From positions 1 to 22,193 of the forward strand of contig JBBWZQ010000410.1 in NCBI GenBank assembly GCA_039649115.1: DNA of 22,193 nucleotides, read 5' to 3'. The notes beneath the pieces are model-generated. The model ran no database searches, was not told where the DNA came from, and saw nothing but the letters and a program-made list of their open reading frames with translations. Of the stretch, positions 1 to 7,880 are shown piece after piece; the first letter of the stretch is position 1; the number at the start of each line of letters is the position of its first letter. The DNA comes from DATEJJ01 sp039649115 (GTDB taxonomy: Bacteria > Actinomycetota > Actinomycetes > Mycobacteriales > Micromonosporaceae). The position numbers were made by a program, and so were the translations under genes.

Positions 1-567
1 GTGACCAGCCGCAGCCTGATCGCGTTGATCGAGCCGGGCAGTTGCTTCGCCGGATCGCTGCTGGAGCTGGCGCTGGCCGCGGACCGCTCGTACCACCTGT
101 CTGGCGTGTTTGAGGACATCGCCCCCGACGCCGATCCGCCCGCGATCACCGTCGGGCCGATGAACCTGGGACCGCTGCCGATGGGCAACGACCTGACCCG
201 GCTGGCGACCCGGTTCTTCGGCGACGCCGACGGCCTGGCCGCCGCGCAGGCCGCGGCCGGCCAGTCCGTTGGGGCGCAGGAGGCGGAGAGGCTTGGGCTG
301 GTGACCTTCGCGCCGGACGACATCGACTGGGCGGAGGAGGTGCGTATCGCCATCGAGGAGCGGTCCAGTTTCAGCCCGGACGCGTTGACCGGCCTGGAGG
401 CCAACTTCCGGTTCGCCGGGCCGGAGACGGTCGAGACGAAGATCTTCGGCCGGCTGTCCGCCTGGCAGAACTGGATTTTCCACCGCCCCAACGCGTCCGG
501 GCCGGACGGTGCGCTGCGCCGGTTCGGCACCGGGCAGCGTGCCGGGTTCGACCGGAAGCGAGTGTGA
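1..567 (+). CDS. boxC: Benzoyl-CoA-dihydrodiol lyase, C-terminal part (5'-truncated by window edge)
   Basis: This is the last 188 codons of a gene that enters from outside the window. The GTG at base 1 is simply the first codon in view, not a start. BoxC is a crotonase-superfamily enzyme that opens the ring of 2,3-dihydro-2,3-dihydroxybenzoyl-CoA hydrolytically, giving 3,4-dehydroadipyl-CoA semialdehyde and formate in the cytoplasm. The visible part has the crotonase-like helix with EPGSCFAGSLLELALAADR, followed by the late BoxC region with PMNLGPLPMGNDLTRL and a C-terminal stretch ending HRPNASGPDGALRRFG. The full family protein is about 550 aa, so roughly two thirds is missing. The stop overlaps the start of boxB (GTGA), which implies an operon and translational coupling. 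Identification rests on family resemblance plus the adjacent boxB and ligase genes. Confidence 0.85.
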   Translation: MTSRSLIALIEPGSCFAGSLLELALAADRSYHLSGVFEDIAPDADPPAITVGPMNLGPLPMGNDLTRLATRFFGDADGLAAAQAAAGQSVGAQEAERLGLVTFAPDDIDWAEEVRIAIEERSSFSPDALTGLEANFRFAGPETVETKIFGRLSAWQNWIFHRPNASGPDGALRRFGTGQRAGFDRKRV

Positions 568-1985
568 GTATGACGACGGCCGACTACACGGAGAAGATTC
601 CGAACAACGTCGAGCTGCGGGAGGACCGGCGGCTGCAGCGGGCCTTGGAGTCGTGGCAGCCCAACTTCCTGCACTGGTGGGAGTCGATGGGTCCGACGCT
701 GCCCACCCAGGATGTGTACCTGCGCACCGCGGTCAACGTGGGGCGGGAGGGGTGGGCGCATTTCGACCACGTGGCGATGAAGGACTACCGGTGGGGCATC
801 TTCCTGGCCGAGCGGGACCGGGACCGGCGCGTCGCGTTCGGGCAGCACAAGGGCGAACCGGTGTGGCAGAAGGTGCCCGGCGAGTACCGGGCGGACCTGC
901 GGCGGCTGATCGTCGTCCAGGGTGACACCGAACCGGCGTCGGTGGAGCAGCAGCGCAACCTGGGCGCCACCGCGCCGAGCCTGTACGACCTGCGCAACCT
1001 GTTCCAGGTCAACGTCGAGGAGGGGCGGCACCTGTGGGCGATGGTGTATCTGCTGCACGCCTACTTCGGGCGGGAAGGCCGGGAGGAGGCGGAGGAGTTG
1101 CTGCACCGCAACTCGGGCAGCGCATCGTCGCCCCGGATCCTGGGCGCGTTCAACGAGGAGACCCCGGACTGGTTGTCGTTTTTCATGTTCACCTATTTCA
1201 CCGACCGGGACGGCAAGTACCAGTTGGGCACGCTGAAGGAGTCGGCGTTCGACCCGCTGTCGCGTACGTGTGAGTTCATGCTCAAGGAGGAGTCGCACCA
1301 CATGTTCGTCGGTACCACCGGTATCGACCGGGTGGTGGAGCGCACCGTGCAACTGATGTTCGAGCACGACACCGACGACGTGGGACCGCACGGCGGCATC
1401 CCGCTCCACGTGCTCCAGAAGTACCTGAACTTCCACTACTCGGTATCGCTGGACCTGTTCGGCTCGGACACGTCGACCAACGTGGCCAACTACTTCACCA
1501 CCGGGCTGAAGGGCCGGTGGTCGGAGGAGCGCCGCGCCGACGACCACCGGCTGACCGACGACTCCATCATGGTCGACGCGGTCCTCGACGGGCAGATCGG
1601 GCAGACCGAAGTCGCCGCCCTGGTCGGACTCAACACCGACCTGCGCCGCGAATACGTCAGCGACTGCCAGAACGGCGTCAACCGGTGGAACAAGATCCTG
1701 GAGGGCGCCGGCCTGCCGCAGCGGCTGCGCCTACCGCACGCCGCGTTCAACCGGCGGGTCGGCGCGTTCGCCGGCATCGAGGCCAGCCCGGACGGCGAGC
1801 TACTGTCCACCGAGGACTGGGAGCGGAGCAAGGGCCGGTGGCTGCCGACAGATCTGGACAAGACCCACGTCCGGTCGCTGATGCGGCCGGTACACGAGCG
1901 CGGCAAGATCGCCGCATGGATCGCGCCGCCCCGGCAGGGCATCAACGGCAAACCGTTCGACTACGACTACGTCCACCTCACCTGA
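564..1985 (+). CDS. boxB: Benzoyl-CoA 2,3-epoxidase, di-iron oxygenase subunit BoxB
   Basis: BoxB is the oxygenase component that converts benzoyl-CoA to 2,3-epoxybenzoyl-CoA with O2 and electrons from the reductase BoxA. BoxA is not in this window. The 473-aa protein has the expected family length. Carboxylate-bridged di-iron ligands are visible: E123, the EEGRH motif (E153, H156), D214 and the EESHH motif (E243, H246). These match the family's E-EXXH-D-EXXH pattern as I know it, offset by three residues. The GTG start at 564 overlaps the boxC stop by four bases and has GGAAG about seven bases upstream. An in-frame ATG at 570 is an alternative start and would remove two residues. The benzoate-CoA ligase follows after 16 bases, so the three genes form one benzoate catabolic operon. 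No key residue is missing. Confidence 0.95.
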   Translation: MSMTTADYTEKIPNNVELREDRRLQRALESWQPNFLHWWESMGPTLPTQDVYLRTAVNVGREGWAHFDHVAMKDYRWGIFLAERDRDRRVAFGQHKGEPVWQKVPGEYRADLRRLIVVQGDTEPASVEQQRNLGATAPSLYDLRNLFQVNVEEGRHLWAMVYLLHAYFGREGREEAEELLHRNSGSASSPRILGAFNEETPDWLSFFMFTYFTDRDGKYQLGTLKESAFDPLSRTCEFMLKEESHHMFVGTTGIDRVVERTVQLMFEHDTDDVGPHGGIPLHVLQKYLNFHYSVSLDLFGSDTSTNVANYFTTGLKGRWSEERRADDHRLTDDSIMVDAVLDGQIGQTEVAALVGLNTDLRREYVSDCQNGVNRWNKILEGAGLPQRLRLPHAAFNRRVGAFAGIEASPDGELLSTEDWERSKGRWLPTDLDKTHVRSLMRPVHERGKIAAWIAPPRQGINGKPFDYDYVHLT

Positions 1986-2001
1986 ACCGGGGCGGTGCGC
2001 C

Positions 2002-3594
2002 ATGACCGACAAGCGTGGCCTTGCTGGTCCGGCCCAAGTGCCAGACCACGAGGACTTGTTCAACGCCAGCACCTACCTGCTCGACCGGCACCTGTCCGCC
2101 GGGTACGGCAACCGCGTGGCGCTGACCGGTGCACCGGGTGAGCTGACCTACGCCCAGTTGCACAACCAGGTTCTGCGCACTGCCGGCGGGTTGTGCCGCG
2201 CCGGACTGCAACCCGAGCAGCGGCTGCTGATGTTCATGTCCGACACCCCCGAGTTCGTCACGGTCTTCCTCGCCGCGCTGCGTATCGGCGCGGTGCCCGT
2301 GCCCGTGTCCACCATGCTGCACGCCGACGGGCTGGCCGGGCTGCTGCGCGACTCCCGGGCCCGGTACCTCGCCGTCACCGCCGAGTTCACCGACCTCGCC
2401 GCGGTCGCGGCGGCGGACGCGCCCGAACTCCTGGGCATTCTCGGCCCGGCACAGTTCGACGAGTTCGCCGGCGCCGCGCCGCACGCCGCGGTATACCCGA
2501 CGGTGGCCGACTCGCCAGCGTTCTGGCTCTACACCTCGGGCACCACCGGCAAGCCGAAAGGCGCCATGCACCGGCACGGCTCCATCCACACGGTCTGCGA
2601 GACGTACGGCAAGCAGGTGCTCGGCATCCGACCGGAGGACCGGTGCCTGTCGGCCGCCAAGGCGTTCTTCGCATACGGCCTGGGCAACTCGCTGCTGTTC
2701 CCGCTGTCGGTCGGTGCTACCGCCATACTCGCACCGTCACCGTCCAGACCAGACACTCTTGCCGAGTGTGCGCAGAAGTACGGAGCCACGCTGTTTTTCG
2801 CCGGCCCCACGTTCTTCGCCAACATGCTGCGCGCCGGGCTGCCCGCCGACGCCCTGGCCGGGGTGCGGCTGGCCGCTTCCGCCGGTGAACCGCTGCCCGC
2901 CGAGCTGTACCAGCGGTGGACCAGGCACTTCGGCGTGGACATCATCGACGGCATCGGCATGACCGAGATGCTGCACATCTTCCTGTCCAACCGGCCCGGC
3001 CAGGTGCGCCCCGGCACCACCGGCGTCGCCGTGCCCGGGTACGACCTGCGCATCCTCGACGACAGCGGGCAGGAGGTGCCATCCGGCACGCCGGGCACCC
3101 TGTTCGTCCGGGGCGAGTCCACCGCCACCGGCTACTGGTCCCGGTACGCCACCTCGCGGCAGGTGTTCCAGGGCGAATGGCTGCGCACCGGCGACACCTA
3201 CATCCGCGACGCCGACGGCTACTACACCTGTCTGGGACGCTACGACGACGTGCTGAAGGTCAGCGGCATGTGGGTGGCACCGTCCGAAGTGGAGAACCGG
3301 CTGCTCGTCCACGATGCCGTGGCACAGGCCGTCGTGGTGGCCGCACCCGACACCGACAGGCTGGACAAGCCGGTCGCCTTCGTCATCCTGAAGACCGGCC
3401 ACCAAGCGACGGAGGACGAGCTCATCGCGTTCTGCCGGGAAGGCATCGAGTCCTTCAAACGCCCGCGCAAGGTCGCCTTCGTCGACGAGTACCCCGCCAC
3501 CGCCACCGGGAAGATCCGGCGCGTCGAACTGCGCGCCACCGCCGAACTGCTGCTGCGCGGGCCCGGCGGTTCGCCGGAGGTCGTCGGCGGGTGA
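2002..3594 (+). CDS. Benzoate-CoA ligase (ANL superfamily, AMP-forming)
   Basis: This enzyme activates benzoate with ATP and CoA to give benzoyl-CoA, the substrate of the adjacent epoxidase. The 530-aa protein has the full adenylate-forming architecture. The A3 P-loop YTSGTTGKPKG lies near residues 177-187 and the A5 motif GIGMTE near 317-322. RTGD (395-398) is followed by the A8 hinge GRYDDVLKVSG (412-422), and the catalytic A10 lysine sits in ATGKIRR (K504). The N-terminal NASTYLLDRHL segment is typical of the benzoate-CoA ligase subfamily (BclA/BadA type). A related aryl acid such as 2-aminobenzoate cannot be excluded from sequence alone. The ATG start at 2002 follows a GGGGCGGTG purine-rich stretch. 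Position after boxB supports the benzoate assignment. Confidence 0.9.
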   Translation: MTDKRGLAGPAQVPDHEDLFNASTYLLDRHLSAGYGNRVALTGAPGELTYAQLHNQVLRTAGGLCRAGLQPEQRLLMFMSDTPEFVTVFLAALRIGAVPVPVSTMLHADGLAGLLRDSRARYLAVTAEFTDLAAVAAADAPELLGILGPAQFDEFAGAAPHAAVYPTVADSPAFWLYTSGTTGKPKGAMHRHGSIHTVCETYGKQVLGIRPEDRCLSAAKAFFAYGLGNSLLFPLSVGATAILAPSPSRPDTLAECAQKYGATLFFAGPTFFANMLRAGLPADALAGVRLAASAGEPLPAELYQRWTRHFGVDIIDGIGMTEMLHIFLSNRPGQVRPGTTGVAVPGYDLRILDDSGQEVPSGTPGTLFVRGESTATGYWSRYATSRQVFQGEWLRTGDTYIRDADGYYTCLGRYDDVLKVSGMWVAPSEVENRLLVHDAVAQAVVVAAPDTDRLDKPVAFVILKTGHQATEDELIAFCREGIESFKRPRKVAFVDEYPATATGKIRRVELRATAELLLRGPGGSPEVVGG

Positions 3595-3747
3595 ACACCT
3601 GCCGCCGGCGCGACAGGAACACCCGGTGACCCGCGGCGGATCGGCTACGAGACCGTAGGCGTCACCAACAGCGCGGCCACGTGCGGTGTCGTCGCCTGCG
3701 CCGGCCGGTGCCGGTCCGGTACGGTGATGGCACGGGGTGGAGGTGCC

Positions 3748-4125
3748 GTGCCGGTGCAGCGGGTGGCGCAGCGACGCCGGTGGGCGCAGTGCCTGCCGGT
3801 ACTGGTGGCGCTGCTGCTCGCGTTCGGGACGGCGGCCGTCAGCCACGACAGCACCCAGACCTCCGGGTCCCGCCAGGTCGGGACGGCGCTCACCGGCCTG
3901 GCGGCATCGATACGCCCGGCGGACACCGGTAGCCATCCCCAGGCGCGGCCGCTCGCCCAGCGGGTCGAGCCGCAGGCGGTCTGGCTGCTGGCGGCCATCG
4001 GGCACCGGGCATACCGGTTGGCGGCGCCCAGCAGCCGGTGGGCGAGCACGGCCGTCGCGGCAACAGCCGGCGCCAGTGCGCAGGGCGGCACACATCGGGG
4101 TCGGGGTCCGCCCGTACGGGTGTGA
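3748..4125 (+). CDS. Small putative exported or membrane-anchored protein, unknown function
   Basis: I do not recognise this 125-aa protein. From the GTG at 3748 it begins with a basic segment (MPVQRVAQRRRW), then a hydrophobic core (CLPVLVALLLAFGTAAV) and a small-residue region, which is the layout of a Sec signal peptide or N-terminal anchor. The rest is low in recognisable motifs, rich in Ala and Arg, and has a second weakly hydrophobic stretch (VWLLAAIGHRAY). A GTGGAGG ribosome-binding site precedes the 3748 start. The longer alternatives (GTG 3724, ATG 3727) have no such site. It lies 82 bases upstream of the SecDF gene on the same strand. A competing frame of similar length overlaps it, so whether it is a real gene is uncertain. 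Confidence 0.4.
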   Translation: MPVQRVAQRRRWAQCLPVLVALLLAFGTAAVSHDSTQTSGSRQVGTALTGLAASIRPADTGSHPQARPLAQRVEPQAVWLLAAIGHRAYRLAAPSSRWASTAVAATAGASAQGGTHRGRGPPVRV

Positions 4126-4193
4126 CTGCGACGTCCTGACCCCGATTTCGGCACCGTCGCCGGGTTCGCCCGGAGCGGCATGCCGCTGCCCGT

Positions 4194-4200
4194 AAGGAGA
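4194..4200 (+). promoter_or_regulatory. Strong ribosome-binding site fixing the secDF start
   Basis: The sequence AAGGAGA lies seven bases before the GTG at 4208. It is a near-perfect anti-SD match and decides the start of the SecDF fusion. Confidence 0.75.
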
Positions 4201-4207
4201 ACTCTTC

Positions 4208-6568
4208 GTGTCGCACGCTACTGCCGTGCGCGCGGTCCTCGCTCTTGTCGTGCTCGTCGTGTCCGGGTGGCTCGTCGCCGCCCGGCCGGCACGGCTGGGG
4301 CTGGATCTGCGTGGCGGTACTCAGATCGTGTTGGAAACCCGCGACGGTGAGCTGGCCAAGGCCACCGCGAAGACCACCAACGACGCGCTGGAGGTGTTGC
4401 GCCGGCGCGTCGACGAGTTGGGCGTGTCCGAGCCGACTCTGGCCCGCTCCGGCGATCGGCGCATCATCGTCGAACTGCCCGGTGTCACCGACCCCCGCAA
4501 GGCCCTCGACGTCATCGGCCGCACCGCCCAGCTGACGTTCCGGCCGGTGCTCGGGGTAGCCAGCGACCCGGTGCGCACCTCACCCGACCCGGCTGGCGCG
4601 GCACCCCACCCGGGTGCCACCGCTGCGCCGGGCCACCCGGGCGAGCTCGTCCTCGCCGACGAACACGGGCAGCGGCTGCGGCTGGGCCCGGCGGCACTGT
4701 CCGGCCAGCAGATCCGCGGCGCACAGGGGAATGTCAACGAGCTGGGCGCGTGGCAGGTGAAAATCGACTTCGCCGGGACCGGCGGACCCGCCTGGCAACA
4801 GCTGACCGGACAGGCCGCGTGCGCCCCGGACGGCGACCCGACCCGCCGGGTGGCGATCGTGCTGGACGACAAGATGATCTCCTCGCCGCAGGTCGAGCAG
4901 ACCGTCGCCTGCCACGTCGGGATCACCGGCGGCTCGACCGTGATCACCGGCTCGTTCACCGCCCAGCAGGCCAGGGACCTGGCGTTGCTGGTCCGCGCCG
5001 GAGCACTGCCGGTACCGGTCGAGATCGTCGAGCAGCGCATCGTCGGGCCGACCCTCGGCCAGGCCGCGATCGATGCCTCCGCGATGGCCGCGCTCATCGG
5101 CATGGTCGCGACGATCGGGTACATCGTCGCCGTGTACCGCGTCGTCGGCGGCCTCGCCGCCCTCGCCCTGCTCGCCTACGGGCTGATCTCCTACGCGGCC
5201 CTGCTGGCCATCGGCGCGACGCTGACCCTACCCGGCCTGGCCGGCTTCGTCCTCGCCATCGGCATGGCCGTGGACGCCAACGTCCTGGTGTTCGAACGCG
5301 CCCGCGAGGAGTACGCCGCCGGGCGGCGCACGCTGCGCACCGCCATCCGGGCCGGTTTCGCCAACGCCTGGTCGGCGATCCTCGACTCCAACGTGACCAC
5401 GCTGCTCGCCGCCGGTCTGCTGTTCTACCTCGCCGCCGGCCCGGTACGCGGCTTCGGCATCACGTTGATCATCGGGGTGCTCGCGTCGATGTTCACGACG
5501 CTCGTCCTCACCCGGGTACTCGCCCACGCGCTGCTCAACCGGCGCTGGTTGGCCGCCCGGCCCCGGTGGAGCGGCCTGGCGAATGTCGGCCGGGTGCGTC
5601 GCACCCTGGAGCGGCGCAACCCGGACCTGATGCGCCGCCGCCGGCTGTGGTTCGCCGTGTCCGGGGTCGCCGTGCTGCTCGCGGTGACCGGGATCGCGGT
5701 ACGCGGGCTCGACTTCGGGGTGGAGTTCACCGGCGGCCGGCTGGTCGAGTACCACACCAGCCAGTCGATCCCGGTCGAGACCGCCCGCGCCGCCGTCGCG
5801 GGTACCGGCCTGTCCCGCGCGGTGGTCAACGAGTCCGGTGACCGTACGATCTCGGTGCGCTCCGGCGACCTCGACGACGCGGCGGAGCAGCGGGTCCGGA
5901 CCGCGCTCGCCGCCGCCGAGGGGGGCGGTGCCGTCGACCGGCTCCGCGACGAGAAGATCGGCCCCAGCCTCGGCAACGAACTGCGCCGCAAGGCCGTCGT
6001 CGCGCTCGCGATCGCCCTCGCCGCCCAACTGGCGTACCTGGCGATCCGGTTCCGCTCGCGGTGGGGCGCCGCCGCCGTCCTCGCCATGGTCCACGACGTG
6101 GTCATCCTCGTGGGCGTGTTCGCCTGGCTGGGCAAGCCCGTCGACGGCATCTTCCTGGCCGCCCTGCTGACCATCATCGGCTACTCGGTCAACGACTCGG
6201 TCGTCGTCTTCGACCGCATCCGTGAGCTGGTCCGCGGCGCGAAGGCGCGGCGCCCGCAGCGGCGGCCCGGGTTCGCCGACCTCGCCAACACCGCCTGCCT
6301 GCAAACCGTGCCGCGCACCGTCAACACCGGCCTCGGCGCCGTGTTCATCCTCATCGCCCTGGCGCTGCTGGGTGGCGATTCACTGGTCGACTTCGCCGTC
6401 GCCCTGCTGGTCGGCATCCTCTCCGGCACGTACTCGTCGGTGTTCGTGGCCACGCCACTGGCGATCGCGTTCGAGAACCGGCCCGGCGGGCTGGGCGGCG
6501 CCCGCCCCGCTGCGCCGGATCGCCCGCGAAAGCGCCACGACAGCAGCGCGGCCGGCCGGCCCGGTTGA
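4208..6568 (+). CDS. secDF: Protein translocase SecD-SecF fusion
   Basis: SecDF is an RND-family membrane protein that uses the proton gradient to pull proteins out of the SecYEG channel on the outer face of the membrane. In this 786-aa chain both halves are fused. The SecD half starts with one membrane segment (about 8-25), then LGLDLRGGTQIVLE, a P1 extracytoplasmic domain with a Pro/Ala/Gly-rich insertion near 120-145, and a five-helix bundle. It carries the D4 motif IGMAVDANVLVFERARE, including D356 and R364. The SecF half starts near 480 with LDFGVEFTGG and carries IGYSVNDSVVVFDRIRE. Actinobacteria normally keep secD and secF as separate genes next to yajC, so this is probably an additional copy. 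The C-terminal tail is basic and rich in Pro, Arg and Ala. The gene runs tail to tail with the epoxide hydrolase gene, 59 bases apart. Confidence 0.92.
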   Translation: MSHATAVRAVLALVVLVVSGWLVAARPARLGLDLRGGTQIVLETRDGELAKATAKTTNDALEVLRRRVDELGVSEPTLARSGDRRIIVELPGVTDPRKALDVIGRTAQLTFRPVLGVASDPVRTSPDPAGAAPHPGATAAPGHPGELVLADEHGQRLRLGPAALSGQQIRGAQGNVNELGAWQVKIDFAGTGGPAWQQLTGQAACAPDGDPTRRVAIVLDDKMISSPQVEQTVACHVGITGGSTVITGSFTAQQARDLALLVRAGALPVPVEIVEQRIVGPTLGQAAIDASAMAALIGMVATIGYIVAVYRVVGGLAALALLAYGLISYAALLAIGATLTLPGLAGFVLAIGMAVDANVLVFERAREEYAAGRRTLRTAIRAGFANAWSAILDSNVTTLLAAGLLFYLAAGPVRGFGITLIIGVLASMFTTLVLTRVLAHALLNRRWLAARPRWSGLANVGRVRRTLERRNPDLMRRRRLWFAVSGVAVLLAVTGIAVRGLDFGVEFTGGRLVEYHTSQSIPVETARAAVAGTGLSRAVVNESGDRTISVRSGDLDDAAEQRVRTALAAAEGGGAVDRLRDEKIGPSLGNELRRKAVVALAIALAAQLAYLAIRFRSRWGAAAVLAMVHDVVILVGVFAWLGKPVDGIFLAALLTIIGYSVNDSVVVFDRIRELVRGAKARRPQRRPGFADLANTACLQTVPRTVNTGLGAVFILIALALLGGDSLVDFAVALLVGILSGTYSSVFVATPLAIAFENRPGGLGGARPAAPDRPRKRHDSSAAGRPG

Positions 6569-6627
6569 TGCGCCGGCCCAGGACGCCGCTGCCAGGCACC
6601 GATCAGCAACGGGGTCGGGCGGCCGGG

Positions 6628-7791
6628 TCAGCGGGGCAGGGCGCGGGCGAACGCGCGCAGGTCGCCGACGAACAGGTCGGGCTGCTCCATGGCGGCGAAG
6701 TGGCCACCCCGGTCGAACTCGCTCCATCGCAGGATGTTCGGGAAGCTGGCCTCGGCGAAGCGCCGGATCGGCTGGCCGGGATCGCGCGGGAACACGGCCA
6801 CCCCGAGTGGTACCGGAAGCGGTGGCGGCGGACCCGGTGGTGTCGCGGCGGTCGGCAACAGGTCGGCCATCTCGACGTAGAGTTGCGCGGACGACCCGGC
6901 CGTGGCGGTGAGCCAGTAGATCGTGGCGTTGGTGAGCATCAGGTCGCGATCGACCGCGTCCTCGGGTACCTTCGCCGAGTCGGTCCACTCCCAGAACTTC
7001 TCGACGATCCAGGCGAGCTGCCCGACCGGCGAGTCGGTCAGCGCGTACGCCAGCGTGTTCGGCCTGGTGGACTGGAGTTTCATGTAGCCGGTCCCGTCGG
7101 TGACGAAGCGCACCAGTTGGGCCAGCCGGGCCTGGTCCCGCTCGTCCAGGCCGGCCAGCGAGGCGGCCCCGCCCGGCGGCGGCGGTGTGGGGAGGAAGTT
7201 CACGTGTACCCCGATGACCTGCTCGGGGTGGAGAGCGGCGAGGGCCAGCGAGATCCAGGAGCCGGCGTCCCCGCCCTGCGCGAGGTACCGCGGGTAGCCG
7301 AGCAGCCGCATCAGCTCGGCCCAGGCGCGCGCGATCCGCTGGATGTTCCAGCCCGTGTCGGGTGTCGGGCCGGCGAAGCCGAACCCGGGAATTGACGGGA
7401 TGACGAGGTGGAACGCGTCGCGCGGATGGCCACCGTGTGACCGGGGATCGACCAGCGGGTCGATGATGTCGAGGAACTCCGCGACCGAGCCGGGCCAGCC
7501 GTGGGTCAGCAGCAGCGGCCGGGCGTGCGGTTCGGGCGAGCGGACGTGCATGACGTGCACGGCGGCGCCGTCGATCTCGACGATGAACTGGGGGTACCGG
7601 TTGAGCCGCGCCTCGGCTGCCCGCCAGTCGTACCCGGTGCGCCAGTATTCGGCCAGGTCCCTCAGGTAGGTCAGCGGTACGCCCCGTTCCCAGCCGGTGT
7701 CCGGCGGTGCGGTGGGCCAGCGGGTCTCGGCGATCCGGCGGTGCAGGTCGTCCAGGTCGGACTGCGGGATCTCGACTCGGAAGGGACGCAT
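6628..7791 (-). CDS. Epoxide hydrolase (EHN / alpha-beta hydrolase fold)
   Basis: This 387-aa protein has the N-terminal lid domain typical of microsomal/juvenile-hormone-type epoxide hydrolases (PFRVEIPQSDLDDLHRRI, WERGVPLTYLRDLAEYWR) followed by an alpha/beta-hydrolase domain. It hydrolyses epoxides to vicinal diols. The HGWPGS oxyanion motif is at 97-102 and the nucleophile D175 sits in GGDAGS. A lid tyrosine lies near Y305 (AQLYVEM), and the catalytic histidine is in RGGHFAAMEQPDLF (H364). It is a complete, family-length enzyme. Gene start: ATG preceded by GAGGAG. It is transcribed divergently from the P450 across an 89-base AT-rich spacer and carries the shared ATAG promoter element. That links it to the block on its right rather than to secDF. 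A P450/epoxide hydrolase pair suggests epoxidation then opening of one substrate, but this is inference. Confidence 0.9.
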   Translation of the reverse strand: MRPFRVEIPQSDLDDLHRRIAETRWPTAPPDTGWERGVPLTYLRDLAEYWRTGYDWRAAEARLNRYPQFIVEIDGAAVHVMHVRSPEPHARPLLLTHGWPGSVAEFLDIIDPLVDPRSHGGHPRDAFHLVIPSIPGFGFAGPTPDTGWNIQRIARAWAELMRLLGYPRYLAQGGDAGSWISLALAALHPEQVIGVHVNFLPTPPPPGGAASLAGLDERDQARLAQLVRFVTDGTGYMKLQSTRPNTLAYALTDSPVGQLAWIVEKFWEWTDSAKVPEDAVDRDLMLTNATIYWLTATAGSSAQLYVEMADLLPTAATPPGPPPPLPVPLGVAVFPRDPGQPIRRFAEASFPNILRWSEFDRGGHFAAMEQPDLFVGDLRAFARALPR

Positions 7792-7801
7792 GTCGCTCCT
7801 C

Positions 7802-7830
7802 GATCAACCGAACTATGATCACCGAACTAT
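7802..7830. repeat. Tandem direct repeat in the epoxide hydrolase/P450 spacer
   Basis: Two adjacent copies, GATCAACCGAACTAT (7802-7816) and GATCACCGAACTAT (7817-7830), differ by one inserted base. They lie between the epoxide hydrolase start and its putative -10, so they fall in its 5' leader and could be an operator. Half of the second copy is also part of the box shared with the 15.9-kb spacer. Confidence 0.6.
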
Positions 7831-7842
7831 CTGATTTTAAAG
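7826..7842 (-). promoter_or_regulatory. Shared ATAG promoter element driving the epoxide hydrolase
   Basis: On the minus strand the sequence reads CTTTAAAATCAGATAG followed by T. The -10-like hexamer GATAGT lies 34 bases from the start codon. The 16-mer matches the copy before the peptide-binding-protein gene at 14 of 16 positions and the copy before the 401-aa gene at 12 of 16. No good TTGACA lies 16-18 bases upstream. Confidence 0.55.
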
Positions 7843-7880
7843 TACACTACTCCAGACAACAACGCAGAGCGGAGGCAGCG

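Noticed and set aside
3595..3747. Terminator or promoter between the ligase and the small exported protein gene
   Set aside because: There are only GC-rich imperfect repeats, with no convincing hairpin, -10 or -35.
2737..4095. Minus-strand frame of about 450 codons opposite the ligase and small exported protein gene
   Set aside because: It is antisense to a clear AMP-forming ligase and shows only composition bias.
5228..6304. Minus-strand frame opposite secDF
   Set aside because: It is a mirror of the transmembrane coding sequence. It is rich in Asp, Gly, Glu and His, has no domain and has no ribosome-binding site.
6380..7822. Long minus-strand frame overlapping the epoxide hydrolase in another frame
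   Set aside because: The epoxide hydrolase frame carries all catalytic motifs. The other is Arg/Pro/Ala-rich with no motif.
7815..7880. ATG at 7815 as the P450 start
   Set aside because: It lies inside the direct repeat and promoter box, with no ribosome-binding site. The 7881 start has GGAGG and gives a normal P450 N-terminus.
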